Below, one piece after another: positions 12,401 to 27,400 of a DNA stretch of 64,000 bases. The position numbers and the translations under genes were made by a program. Source of the DNA: Bombyx mori (Eukaryota; Arthropoda; Insecta; Lepidoptera; Bombycidae); NCBI RefSeq assembly GCF_030269925.1, contig NC_085107.1:2356001-2420000 (forward strand), written 5' to 3'. The notes beneath the pieces were generated by a model. The model was not told where the DNA came from. It saw only the letters and a list, made by a program, of their open reading frames with translations, and ran no database searches. The first letter of the stretch is position 1, and each line of letters begins with the position of its first letter.

Positions 12401-15400
12401 ATATGTCAGACAAATATTAATACAATAGTATATTTTTGAACTTTGATAATGTTTATTTATCATAGAATAACGTGTAGTTTAAACTAAATAATTAGTGTTA
12501 ATTAATAGATTATATTCATCTATTAATTAAGGAAAGCAAGCGCAAGACAGGGAAAGTGGAGACAACTTGTGAGAGCCCTATGTACCAGCGGGGTACCCTA
12601 GGACTACAACAACAACAACAATAGATTGTATTAAATGGTGAACGACTGCAAAACGCAGAATACGACAAACCGGTATCAATTGAGATCTGTAACACAGCAG
12701 TAAAATATGTATTGCATATCAAAAGTAATAATTTCTCACCTGTATGTACCTTTTGTTTAGTGACCTTTGAAAAAAACGAATGATATAGTATCAGGCTTAC
12801 CGCTGTAGTGTCGTACCTACTAATACAACTCATAGTCTCGTAATTTTCTTGTGCGTTGAGGAGGATTTTTTCATGTCGAGCATAGTGCTTATCGGCTTGA
12901 AGAGTAGGTTTTATGTCACAATACGATTAAAACCTTTAATCTTATATCTGAAGGTAGACATCGGCATTCACTGAATTCGACTTAGCGAGTAATTTAGTTG
13001 AAAACAGATGTAGTTTTTTTTCTCCATTTATTCAACTTTCATTTTGATACAGTTTATATGTTCTTATAATACATGTGGGTGATATCCTACAGTGTCCGTT
13101 TAGCTGCTAAATTTTGGCATAAAGAAAGCCGCGTTGAAAACAAAAGCAATGTTAGTCTATCCCTCTTGAATGTGCCCACTGATATGCGCCCGTGGCTTGC
13201 TAGAGCTATTATTACTAGTAATAGTAGTATCCGCGTCATGTTCACCCATTACGTTACCGACATCCTAATATTACCGGATACATAACCTGATCGTTCTAAC
13301 GTCTCTCGGTTTACATTCACTCCGACGCGCACCTGAATCTGCAATTATCGAAGTTGCAAAACGATAACATTCCTGTAAATCATAAACCAGTTGCTAAGAG
13401 AACGCGTGTCAGACGCAGAACTACTACTGTTGTGTAGGTAGGCAGCTTGCTATTGTTAATTGTAACAGTGATCTATCCAGATTAAGGGCTTACGGCATCA
13501 CTGAATACACTGCGTTACAAATATTTTAAAGATATCGAAACGAAATTTAAAAAAAGAAAAAGAAAAAAATTTTGTTTTTGTTAATTATGTCTAAAACTAC
13601 TCTTTATATCTTAAATAATGAACAGTTGTTTCTAAAATAATACATATTTAAGGATTTTTTTTCTAAGTAAGTTTTTCTAGAAATAACACATATTTTCATA
13701 AGCAAATACAAAGGAAATTAGGGCGCCGGCCTGTTGACTGATATTTTTTTTATTTCTTGTCTGGGTTAGGAAAATAAAAAACATATAAGCATTTTAATTT
13801 AGCATTAGGTACATGGAGTATTTAATGACGTTACTGTTCACATCAACCTCGCAAGCTCTATAACGAAATCCGCTTTTTAGAAATTAATACAATGCTATAA
13901 ATTGAATTACATTGTACATTACATAAAAATTCCATAAACTATGACATTAAAGAGATTTCGCCTTTTTATGTTTTGATTTTTGTTAAATTATCAAAAGCGC
14001 TTTTCCTATAATCCGCACACAAAGTATAATAAGATATCACTCCAAAAGTAAAATATCAGAATATAATTATTCATGTTTTATCTCTTCAATAGGTATCGTT
14101 TGTAATATAAAGAGTACTAGCTGACCCGGCAAACATTGTTTTGCCATAAATAAGATTTCTAGGGAATTTCTAGTGTAGAAAAAAAAACTAACTTATTGTA
14201 AGTGTGTAAGGATGTGGTAAATGAGTGAAAGAGGTATGTAGCGCTGTGAACGATGAGGGAATATATAATAAAAATAACAAAATCTCATTCAATCACATAA
14301 TACCTCATTATAACAAAAAAAAATGTCCAAATAAAAAAAAATATGTTAGGGGTGGACAACCCTAATCACTTAGGGGTATGAAAAATAGATAGTAGCCGAT
14401 TCTCAGGCTTACTGAATATGCATAAAAAAATTCATGAGAATCGGTCAAGCGGTTTCGGAGGAGTATGGGAACGAACATTGTGACACGAGAATTTTATATA
14501 TTAGATATACCTACATTGTTGTAGTTTCTGAAAAATGGTAATATAATACAGGTTGCGCGGTTTTCGAGTGCATATTTCAAATTATTGATATAGGATGTTC
14601 GTAATTGCTGGCTTATCGTAATTAGCAATTGTGCGATATCCCCGTTATCTTGAGGGGTGTTGATAAAACGTGACTCAGTGATTGATTTTTTTGTTCTAAA
14701 GTTAGCGAATGAGTTTTTTTGTTTGTTTTATAATTCATTTCTTTTGCAATGTAGTCCTCCCGCTAAAGCGACATTCTTTGCGATTGTTAATTATGAACCT
14801 ATCACGCACCGCTCAATGTGCTTATGCGATTTTTTTTTGTTGTACTATTTTTATTGTTGCCTGCGTTATTAAAAGTGCGTAGTGCGTATTAAAATATGAA
14901 AAAGAAAATTTATGTCAGTCCAACCAACCTCGAGACCAGATTGTGTGGTTTTGATAACATTAGAATGATGTGTATGCTACTTGTCGAACGGGAAAACAGT
15001 ATTGCTTTGCGAGATAAATTATTAAAAAATCATTGCTAACCTGGATAAAGATTAGCTTAGTGTTCGTATCACCAATGTTCTGCAACCTCCCATAATAGAT
15101 ACAAGATAATTAAGTAACATTTTCTCGTTTTCATAAACATTTACATTGTTAACGAATGACATTCGACTTGCATGTCTTGAGGTCTCTTGCTAGACGGCTG
15201 GTTTTAAGATATTAAAATAAAGAAAACACGTATTATTAATATCCGGGAAATAGTAGTCTATCCGCCTAGGTAATAAATACTGTAGCCACGACTTCAACTT
15301 CAAACATGTTTTCTTCAATCCGTCTCCACCCAATGCTGAGTCTAGGTCTCTTCAGATGCATCCCATTATTTTCGGTCTCTTGCCTTTCGCATCCAGTCCC

Positions 15401-18400
15401 TACCAGCCACTTTGACTAGGTCGTCGGTCCACCAACGACCACCGACTTTAAAGATAAGAGGTGCTTATGAAAATGTTATCCTACCTTCACAAATGGCATA
15501 CGTGATTGCTTTGCGTCTATCTCAATATAGTGGTCCTTGACCAATCAGATTTCACTATCCGCTATGTTGTTGTGCACTTTTGTAATATGTACCATTTCTC
15601 TTTCCTGAATGCTGAGCTTATTTTTATGCTTGTGTTTAAATTTTGAAGAACAATCACTGAGTCACTGTATCTATCCTTCAATTAAAACATATTAAATACG
15701 ATCATCAAGTGGTAATTGTTAGCGTATCAGTGTAATTACTTTCCGGTTTTCTATTTTCGGTGCCTCATAACTTTAAAATACTGTACTCTGAATTACTATC
15801 ATGCTATGCAAATTAAAAAATTAGCCCTGTTCAAATCAAACAGATGCTGTTTGACCTGTAATAAATCTTTACCATTTGACATGGCAATGTCACACCAACC
15901 AATATTATAAAAGGCAATATCTGCGCTTTATTCTCAGGCTTGATAAATTAGGGGAGCAGCAAACGAGAATGTACTCGAAATACCACTCTAGGTCAAAATC
16001 ACACATATTTTCTACATGGAGATTGCATGTTGGGAACTTATAGTGCAGTACTGATACATGCCCTACTGTTCATTACTTACCTTGAGAGAAATAAAGGAAA
16101 GATATCTATCGGTATAATGTATCGGCGTTCTTAAAGATATACTATATACTAGATGTAGATATACTGTCTATGTACTAAAAGAATAACTGAAAATTGGAGA
16201 TGAAAAAAACAGAGTGAAATGATAGAGTAAAATAAATTATCTAACAGACATAATCCCTTCCACATTTGCTTAAAAAAATCTGTCCCTTCTCAATAAAGCT
16301 TTTAGCCACTCGTTCTTGACCGTTGAATATTCGAAGCCTCTGATATCGTAAAAAGAACAAGATATTAAATTATCAAAGTATTTTTATCTAAACTAGTAAA
16401 CCTCCATCGATATTTAAATGACCTGTTATGATCGTTTATAGATCTATGGCCACGCTTGTACGGTTAAAATGAAGGCATGTTCTGATCGATACCAACGCAT
16501 GAGTGAACACACGTAAATGTTATTATGGTTTGATCTGAAGGGTGCTTAGTTATAGTCACGGCTCGTGTATAGTAAAGTGCACCGGTAAACAGCGGCTTGG
16601 CTCTGTCCCTGGCATTGCTGAAGTCCATGGGCGACGGTAATCACTCACCATCAGGTGGGCCGTATGCTCTTCTGCCTACAAAAAATAAACTTTCAAAGAC
16701 GAGGAAATTTCGAATCATTCCAGTTTAACTAGAAATTATATATTCGGATCATGTAATTTACAGCCGAGCTGGTTTTAGTTGGTTACTGCGTAATGTTGTC
16801 CGTAAACACGAAAATGTGCAATATTCAATCGTGTTGGTTTTACGCACATGCCATTCGCTTGAAACCAGAACGATTTTAGTCCACGTCAGCTAAATACTAT
16901 ATATATATATATATATGATTTGCGTAATTACTGGTGGTAGGGTCTCTTGTGAATCCGCACGGGTAGGTACCACCGCCTCGGCTATTTCTGCCGCGAAGCA
17001 GTAATGCGTTTCGGTTTGAAGGGTGGGAAAGCCGTTGTAACTATACTGAGACCTTAGAAGTTATATCTCAAGGTAGGTGGCGGCATTTACGTTATAGATA
17101 TAGATCTAACGTTATAGACGTTAACGTCATAAACAAAAAACTATACTCAAGTAAAATTCGCAATCTTATCGAACGATCCATTCGAAAAATGTTGAACGAA
17201 CAATTAACTAAGAAAGGATAATAGCTATTGTACTTGTTAGGTCCAATGGAGTATAATAAATAATGAAAATGTAGAGGTAGACTGCAATCTATAAATACCT
17301 ACGTAATTATTATTTGTACGTAAATGGAGATAAGATTGATTAAAATTCACACATAGGTCAAATTTTATAATTCTTAAATATGACAAGCTCTGCTTTCGTA
17401 TCGACTGAAATCTGCTAATTTAGTTTCGTTAATTGTATTGTGAATAGTACGTTGAAACTAGAATAGAGTACAATTTACTTTTGTACGTTTCAGATTATAA
17501 TGTAAAACGATCTTAGAACTCTTAAAAATGTTATGTTAACAAACCATAAAATTCGAATAACTTAATATTGCTTTTTGAGTGGCTCCATCTAGTTTTAGTT
17601 TTTAAAATCATGGCATTATTTAAGAGAATTGTATTAATTACATATATTATAGGATCTGATTAAAATAGTTTTAGCAAGTCTTTGCTAGATGGCGTTAATT
17701 AAAAGTCCACTTGTGATTGTTAACGGGATATCGGATCAAATGTTACCGTCAACGTGTGCTATTAACAATGCTCGTAGTGGTGTTGCCAATAATAATTGTA
17801 ATCTGCAAGACTTCAAAGAAATAAAATTTGTACATACACGTCTAGTCTCTGGACTTCTTGATACCATAATACTTTACCTATGTTGGTCGAACCTGATATA
17901 AAACCTATTTCAATTCCAATGAGACTGAATTATTGTCTCGAGCAAGGCTGGTGGTGACATGCCTCATGTTACCTATGGCTTCGGTTCCCACTTACTATAC
18001 GGGCCGTGAGTTCGTCGACCTATCTTGGTGATTTTTTTATTGCCCTTGTAAGCAGGCGTATATACGGTTCATCTGATGGTGAGTGGTTACCGTCGCCCAT
18101 GGACTTCAGCAATACCGGGGGCAGAGCCAAGCCGCTGCCTACCAAATGCTAATGAGACAGAGCTCGACCGCTTCATTAATTACATATAAATTTTGATTTC
18201 AGGCGAAGCTAGCGAGTTCGTGGAAAGCTCAGGCACTGTTCAAAAAGTTTGATGCCCGGGCCAATCACAAGGTCTACAGTAAAGGGCGCTCGTGCACAAC
18301 AACCAAAGTACTCATCATAGGCGCCGGACCTTGTGGGCTACGGGCAGCTATAGAATGTCAACTTCTGGGTGCTAAAGTTGTGAGTATCTCAGAACATTAC

Positions 18401-21400
18401 ACGGAGAGCGCGAGTCTAACTGCCGTGACTTTAAAAGATATAGAAAAATTGATTTTTTATAATAGTTAGTCAACGCAGTGGGCCTTTGTGGTGAATAGAT
18501 ATTCGAAGCACTGTGACTTTCTCTATTGGATACAGAGGTTTGTCCAAAATATATAGAGGAAGAATTTGAGGAGCAAAAATAACCAAGTATAAAAAAGGTG
18601 TTGCGGGTTAGCTGAAATTGTCGTGGCCTAAAGGATAAGAATCCCGGTACATTCGTATCAAGTGATGCGACTGTGCTGGTGTTCGAATCCCGCAGGCAGG
18701 TGCCAATTTTTCTAATGAAACACATACTTAACAAATGTTCACGATTGACTTCCACGGTGAAGGAATAATATCGTGTAACAAAAATCAAACCGGCAAAATT
18801 TTTATTTGCGTGGAGGCATTTACGTTGTAGGTGTCCATGGGCTCCGGTAACCGCTTAACACTAGTTGGACCGTAAGCTCGTCCACCCATCTAAACAATAA
18901 AAAAAGCTATCATTGAACCCAAGATTTGACTGATGCCTGATTTTCGCTAACGACATTTTCATACAAGTTCCGAACAAGTAACATTTGGACCGACGTCGAG
19001 CAATTTTGCTCGCTCAGGGAGATCTGGAAGATCTTCCCTGTGTCGTTACACCCAAAAATGTAAACATTAAATTTTTTTATTTTTTTATTGCCCTTGTAGG
19101 CAGACGAGCATACGGCCCACCTGATGGTGAGTGGTTACCGTCGCCCATGGACTTCAGCAATGCCAGGGGCAGAGCCAAGCCGCTGCCTACCGTTTAATAC
19201 TCTCCACAAGCCTCGTTTGAAGAAGGACATGTCATAGCGCTCGGGAAACACCGTGGAGGGGAGCTCATTCCATAGCCGGATGGTACGTGGCAAAAAAGAC
19301 CTCTGGAAACGCACTGTGGATGACCGCAGTGGCTCCAGGTAGTATGGATGAACTCTACTCCGGTGGCGGGCGGTGCGATGGTAAAAACGAGATGCCGGTA
19401 TCATCTCGAACAATTCCTCAGAGCACTCCCCATGGAACATACGGTACAAAATGCAGAGGGAACCGAAGTCCCTCCGCAGACCCAGAGGCTCCAAACGATC
19501 CGTGAGAATGGGATTATCGATAATCCGAACGGCCCTCCTCTGTATGGAGTCAAATGGAAGAAGCTGGTATTTGGGAGCCCCGGCCCAGAGATGGGAGCAG
19601 TACTCCACGCGAGGCCGGACTTGTGCTTTATAAAGCAAAAGCCTTTGTCCAGGCGTGAAGTACCGCTTCGCTCTGTTGAGGACTCCCAGCATTTTGGACG
19701 CCAACTTGGCTTTGCCTTTCAGATGACTCCGAAACTGGACATCGCTCGAAATGTCGACCCCAAGTATCCCAATACTCTCGGAAGGTTGCAGGGATACTCC
19801 TTGGAATTGCGGCGCCATGACAAAGGGGTCCTTCTTCACAGTGAACGCGCAAACTTGTGTCTTTAACGGGTTGAATTGAATCAAGTTCAATTCACCCCAT
19901 TTGGAGACTCGCCCCAGAGAGTTCTCTACTTCAGACACAAGTTTTGATCGTCTCTCCTGCACCACGCTCCGAGAGAGACTCTGATGGCCGATATATCGCG
20001 CATCCCCCGTGCTGTCATCCGCATAGCAATGCATGCCATCAATTGACAGCATGTCATTGATATACAGGATGAAAAGCGTGGGGGAGAGCACCGAACCTTG
20101 TGGAACGCCAGCGTTAATGGTCATGGTATCAGAGCAATCGCCGTCTACAACGACCGTGATGCTCCGCCCATCCAAAAAGCTAGCGATCCACTTGCAGAGA
20201 CCCTCGGGGATTCCGTAAGATGGTAGCTTCGACAGAAGTGCCCTATGCCAGACCCTGTCGAAGGCCTTCGCGATATCAAGGCTCACAGCAAGAGCCTCGC
20301 CCTTGCTCTCCAAGGCTTCAGCCCACCTGTGAGTAAGGTATACAAGAAGATCGCCAGCTGAGCGACCGTGACGGAAACCGTACTGTCGGTCACTGATCAG
20401 CTGGCGATCTTCAAGATACTTCAGGAGTTATATATTTATTATTCGCTCCATCACCTTGGAAAGCAAGGAAGTTATCGCGATAGGCCTATAGCTCGATGGG
20501 TCCGACCGGTCACCCTTCTTGGGGATAGGGTGGACGTGGGCGGTCTTCCATGAAGACGGAACCCTGTTAGCGCAATAAGAGAGGCGATACAGACGCGTTA
20601 GCGCAAGCGTCAGCTCAGGGGCGCACGTTTTCAGAACCACTGCGGGGATGCCGTCTGGCCCACTCGACTTATGGACGTCCAGGAGTCGGAGTTCCCGCCT
20701 GACTGCACACTGTGTAAAGCAGATCTCCGGCAGGGAACTATCACACCGGGGGATGTTCGGTGGTGTAGCACCCCCGTCGTCCACGGTCGAGTTCGAGGCG
20801 AAGAGTTTGACCAGAAGGTCAGCCTTCTCTTTCGCACTATGGGCCAGACTGTCATCGGACTTTCGCAGTGGTGGGAGACTAGACCTGCAAAAGTTTCCTT
20901 CTGCGGCTTTGGCGAGCGACCAAAAAGCACGGCTCCCAGAGGGATAGCTCTTTAGTCGCTCGCCAACTCTAGCAACGTGCTCCGACTTCGCCTTGGCAAT
21001 AACCTTCTTGCAGGACCTGGAAGCGGCGTTATATTTCCGCCTTTCCTCTGAAATGTTAGGGTCCTGACGTCTCCTGGCATTATCCCATGCCACGTATGCG
21101 GACCGCTTGAGGTGTGCAGCATCCCTGCTGGCATTGTTATACCAGGGTCTGCTGCGACCCCCAACGGGCACTTCAGAGGAGGGAATAAACAATTCCATCC
21201 CCTGGAGCACCACGTCTTTAAGACGGTCCGCACAGACGTCAGGATCAGCCGAGGAAAAGCAGAACCGCCCCCATGGGTAGGATGCGTAAAATTCACGCAA
21301 TCCATCCCAATCTGCTGACAAATACTGCCAAACTCTTCGATACCTGGTCGTCGTTCGTCGTTCGACGACCAGGACGAGAGAGTGGTGTGGCAGCACGGAT

Positions 21401-24400
21401 AAGGCAGTGATCAGACGATCCAAGCGGAGCGTCGACCACCACACTGTATCCGGCTGGATCGGTGGTCAGCAGAAGGTCCAACAGAGAAGGCTCGTGCCCT
21501 TCAATATCTGGGACACGGGTGGGCTGTGTCACCAGCTGGGAGAGGCCGTAGGCCAGGGCGAAATCGTAGGCAGCCCGACCCGGGAGGTCAGTGGTTCTGG
21601 ACCCCAGCCACTCTTGGTGGTGAGCGTTAAAGTCTCCAAGAACCACCACCTCCGCAGATGGGTACTGCTCAAGCACGCGGTTAGTCCCCTCTTGCACATG
21701 CTCTATCAGAGCTGAACCTGCATCACTGCTCTGGGACCTGTACAGGCACGCGTAGACTCGGGTACAACCCCCATGGTCTACGCGCAGCCACAAGAGGGAC
21801 AGGTCCCGTTGTTCGAGGCCTCGTAGACGGCGACAACAGACATCAGCCCGGACGAATACACACACCCCGGCTTTACGCAGGAAGTTGTGCTCCAATACGT
21901 AGCCGGGGTATTCAAGGTGCGGAGTATCATCCGGAGCAGATATCTGCGTCTCCGTCAGAAAAAGGAGGGCAGGCTGCGCCGTCTCAAGATGGTGGTGTAC
22001 GGCGTCGAGGTTGCTGTGTAGGCCCCTGACATTGCTGAAATCCACATTAAATGTGGAATGGGGCATCGCCGACAAAACCCTTTTCCTTTTTTGTACTGTC
22101 ATGTTTGATTTTTTTTTATTTTTTTTATTTTTAAACATTAAATGCTAGCAGTAATGCTGCTGTCGAAGGCACAAGTGATGTTTGAGATTTGTCAGATATC
22201 ATTATTACGATTACAGCTTATACAGGAATACGTCAAAGCTACAGATAATGAGCGATGCGTGAGGCCACGAAATTTAAAATATCTCGACGATTTAGATTTA
22301 TGAGTCGACTTTCGAGTGTCGAGTCCGAAGCCATGAGTGATGATTATAGCATCTCGATTTAAAGATACAAGTGAGACAAAGAAAGAGACCGATATCTTTT
22401 AAACAACAAAAAAAATACATAAAATGCAGCTTTTACAACGTTGATTTGTATTTTTCAATATTATCAGGTGGTGGTGGAAAAGCGTGACCGTATGTCTAGG
22501 AACAACGTGCTGCATCTGTGGCCTTTCGTTATCGATGATCTGCGGGCCCTGGGTGCCAAGAAATTTTTCGGCAAATTTTGTGCCGGATCTATAGACCATA
22601 TTAGCATTCGGCAGTTGCAATGCATATTGATGAAGGTAATAATGTTATATAATCTGTACTATATGTTTAATTTTTTCATTTATTTCATTTAGAACAACAT
22701 TAAGCTTAAGCTTAGACTAAGGGTGTGTGGGTTCGTTTGTTCTTTATCTAGGTATATAAATATATATTAGAGTATATATTTAAATGTGTATAAGTAAGTG
22801 TGTCAGTGTCAAGTAGCCACGACACAGGGAATATTAATTTGGGGTCCGATGACTGTGTGCTTTGTTCCCAGTTATTTATTTATTATTTATTAATAAAGAA
22901 AACGAAACTATTAATATGTCACTATGAACTCATATGGTCTGAAAGTAATTATATGATAGTGAGGTGTGTCTACGATTTGTAACCTGTTAGCGTAGTAATC
23001 ACATTGTTAATGTGATTGAGTCGTTTTTGCGTCCTCTGTCTGGATAATTTAATGTATATATAGAATTCAATGTGTGTCAGGGTCGCCATGTATGATCAAT
23101 TTGAAATATGGTTTGATGCCGGGATTTCCAGGAAGCTTTTTATGACGCTATTATCAATGAATAAATGCATATGAGGATGAATGGATAACAATGATGATCC
23201 GCAGTAATTTCCAGATATAATAAAAAATGAATGAACGAGTGAGTGATTGAATGAATGATTGAATTTAATTTTCACTCATACATTACGGGTACTGGAATAA
23301 GAAAAATGTTTCTTAATAATGTTAATATTGATTTTTTAGTATAGCTTAGCGCTCATCGTGAATGTTGATCCTTAATTTATCCAATAATGTTTCAGGTAGC
23401 GCTACTGCTCGGTGTTGAAATACACGAAGGCGTTGGTTTTGAAGAACTGCTCGAACCATCGGTTTCTGAAAACTCTGAAAGTAAGAAAGCGTTTTACGAC
23501 ATGACGTAACGTAAAGCTTTTTTCTTTGTTGTCTCTGAATGACTTGTAATGTCAAAAGTTATAACCTGTTATTGGTTAATTAAAGAAGGTTTCTTGCACT
23601 AGATAAGTATACGAGTTCGTGGGCCAGGTGTTAAGTGGTTAATAGTGTTTAATACAAAGTGATTGCTGTCTATCCTAACTGTATTTTAAAACAGCTGTTT
23701 CATCCTTGAAGCCGGCGCGCATGACTACTTTGCAGTGGAAATAGGTAGGATGCTATCATTGTGGGCCCTTGAACTTTCTATTGTAGTGTAATGTTACCGG
23801 CAAACAGTTGGTGATGTGATGAACAATAAGAAATAAACTGGTTTTTTACTGGTGGTAGGACCTCTTGTGAGTCCGTACGGGTAGGTACCACCACCCTGCC
23901 TGCTTCAGCCGTGAAGCAGTAATGCGTTTCGGTTTGAAGGGTGGGGCAGCCGTTGTAACTGTACCTTAGAACTTATATCTCAAGGTGGGTGGCGGCATTT
24001 ACGTTGTAGATGTATATAGGCTCCAGTAACCACTTAACACCAGGTGGGCTGTGAGATCGTCCACCCAACAGCAATAAAAAAAAAACAAAAAAAAAAGTGT
24101 AAATAAATACTTTTGTAATTTTTAGTACTAGGTTGGAGGGCTCGCGTCTCACCAATCGACAACGTGGTCTCACAGTACGAGTTTGACGTGCTACTCGGTG
24201 CCGACGGCAAAAGGAACACGCTGCAAGGATTCAAAAGGAAAGAATTTAGAGGGAAACTGGCCATGGCCATTACTGCCAATTTCATAAATAGGCACACAGA
24301 GCAGGAGGCCTCCGTGAGTATAATCATGTTAAATTTTAGAAATAGATAGTTTTTTTTTTACAGTATTTTATGACCTGGTAACTAAGACCTTTAAGTCATG

Positions 24401-27400
24401 TCTTATTTTAATTTATATTCTTAATTGATGAAAAATGATAATATGGAGTGATGAAATGATAAGATGATTAAATTGAGACATTAATCATCTAGATGAAATT
24501 AAATGTAAAAAGATGATATAGGATGAAATATAATCTCAGTAAAATGGTAGTCATTTATTGACATTTTTTCAGTGGACTTTTTGGAGGATTCCGAGAAGTT
24601 ACGTCCAGCGGCTTTGTTTCATTTTCCCACATTTGTGCCCTTTCACAGATATTAAACAGTTAATAAACCACCGTTATTACACATTTAAACCTGAAGAAAC
24701 AGTAAATAGACAAAATAAAACAAATCACACAACTTCACTCCTCGCGTTCCCGTCAAAAAGTCTCAGATAAATAGTTTTCGAATTAGGGTTGTCATTCATA
24801 CCCCAATACATTAGCTAACAGACGTAACACAATTTGCTCTTTTCCATAAAACTAATAAAGTAAGCATAAGGATATTAGCACATACAAATACGTTATGGCG
24901 CCACCGGCAAAGAAAAAATGTTCTGGGTGTAAAGAAAATATTGAAGACCGAAGATTCTTACAATGCTCCAAATGTAATAGATTGTACGATTTATTGTGCG
25001 CAAATGTTCCCGAAACACGGTTCTATAGTACGATGACGGAAGACCATAAAAAGAAATGGATTTGTCAGCTATGCAAGTCGCAACAACCAAAGGGTGATAA
25101 CACGGATTCACCTGCGCGAACAGGAAGAGATGACGATAACTTTTCCGAGTCAGAGAACAATGTGACATTTCGTAAGAACAGCAATGTGAAAATCTGTCCA
25201 TGCATTTCAGCTGATGAAATCCGTAAAATCTTCAGAGCCGAGTTCCAAAGTTCAATGAGGCAAATAACCGAAGGAAACATTACTCAACTACAAGAGATGA
25301 AGAAAGTTATCGCGGAGTTCAAGGCGTCCATAACTTTCTTTAACGAGCAATTTGAAGAAATGAAAAATGAGGCGTCTATTCAGAAAACAATAGTTGAGAA
25401 CCTACAAAAAGAAAACGAGCAACTAAAGACTAATAATCTCGAAATTACTGCCAAACTGAGGACTTTGGATCAACAAATGAGAGCGGCAAACGTGGAGATA
25501 CATTGTGTACCGGAATTTAAAACGGAATCATTGATATCAACGGTTAAACAACTTGGTAACGTTATAAACCACCCTGTCCAGGACACTGACCTACAATATT
25601 GCTCCAGAATAGCAAAACTAAATCCTGCTAATCCGCGTCCAAGAGCAATCTTAGTGAAGTTCAGCAGCCCCCGCTTCAAGGAATCTTTTCATAAAGCAGC
25701 AATACAATATAATAAAAATAACCCCAGTAACCGACTCAATACAGGCCATCTCGGTATCGCAGAAGAAAAGAAGTCGGCTATATTCATAGCAGAGCACCTG
25801 ACGCCTGAAAATAAACAACTCCATGCAGCAGCACGCGCAAAGGCGAAAGAATTAAACTACAGGTTTGTGTGGGTTAGGAACGGACGGATATATATAAGAA
25901 AAAATGAGGAAAGCAGTCACATCCCAGTGCTAAATAAAAGTGTGTTAGACAATTTAGCAGTTTAATTTAGCTTAGTATGTTTAATAATTGTGGACTCTAA
26001 TGCATGTCTTAGTAAATATATGTATCAATAATGGTTACTCATAAAAAAATTAATCATCAAGGATTCAAAACATTTTCGCTTGGACTGTTAAATATACGCT
26101 CAATGAATACTGGCTGGGACAAGTTCCAAGAGTCAATGGATACTAATGATCCAGACATTCTTTGTTTATCTGAAACTTGGCTGTACCCTAATACAGATAT
26201 TGAACCATTTGATTTCGTTAGGAAAGTATATATACAAAAGACATTCACGCTCAAACATAACCTACTCACAACATATATTAATTGTATGTCTAATGCGACA
26301 CTTTATTTAAGTTCTTGTTCTTTTTCAAGTATAAAAATTATAGTATCTTATCTACTAGGTCTTCCTATATTCTCACGGGCTCTATACTTCAGTGTTTCTT
26401 TGCTGGCGAGTAGTCTATTTCGTATTACTTCACTATCAAAATGGTTGATTTAGATAATTTAAATCATGAACTCGAAGAGCTAGTCATTTCTCACGCTTAT
26501 AAATGTCCTTCTCAGCATTGTGATAGGTACTTGAACCCGCACTCAAAGTCTCTTACGATTATACATATGAATATCAGAAGCATAAACAAAAATTTTGACG
26601 ATTTTTATGTGCTCTTGAGCTCCTTTAGCTTTGTACATGATGTTCTTGTGCTGTCGGAGTGTTGGTTGATGAATACTGTACACTTACCAAAACTGGACGG
26701 CTTTATCTCATATTCATCGAAAAACGCGAGGAACCAAAATGAAGGGGTAGTTATATATGTAAGAAACACTCTGAAACATGTTATTTTAGAACCATCTTTC
26801 ACCGATGCCAATTGTTTAATATGTAAAGTTGATGATGAACTTGCTATCATTGGATTGTACAGATCACCCTCTTATAAAAACACAGACAATTTTATTCTTA
26901 GCCTAAATAATGCTCTTTTAAATTTATCTTCTTTTAAACATATCGTCATCATTGGTGACGTCAACATTGACATCAAGGCCCATAATAAAGACCCTCATTC
27001 GCACGAGTATTTGAACACAACTGCATCTCATGGACTTCTACCTGGTCATTTGTTTCCCACGAGAGGAGATAGTTGTCTGGACCACGTACTCATTAAGTCG
27101 AGCCTGGAGTCTACGACTCTTGTCACAGACTCCACTATAACTGATCATTATTCTATAATTTTTAACTTAAACTTCCAACCTATGAGACGGCTCGTTAACA
27201 AAATTGGTACTAAAATAGATTATCCTACGCTAATTGCTGAACTAAAAGTGTACGATTTTTCAGAAATCTACACCTCTCATGATGTTAACCTGGCTACGGA
27301 TCTATTTTTAAACAAACTTATCTCGCTGCTTCAAACACACACAATATCGTTTGTAATCCCATGTAGATTAAGAACTATAAAACCCTGGGTAACCACAGGC

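Noticed and set aside
6835..18700. tRNA genes at the SINE heads
   Set aside because: B boxes are present but there is no cloverleaf; the heads continue into SINE bodies.
18372..18788. 138-codon minus-strand frame after exon 2
   Set aside because: Runs through the SINE head and intron; the apparent peptide comes from repeat sequence.
19348..19866. 172-codon frame on the + strand inside the intron 2 LINE
   Set aside because: Antisense to the LINE reverse transcriptase; no own similarity.
26031..26453. 140-codon frame as an independent gene
   Set aside because: The first 65 residues are a cut-off LINE endonuclease and the rest is non-homologous read-through.
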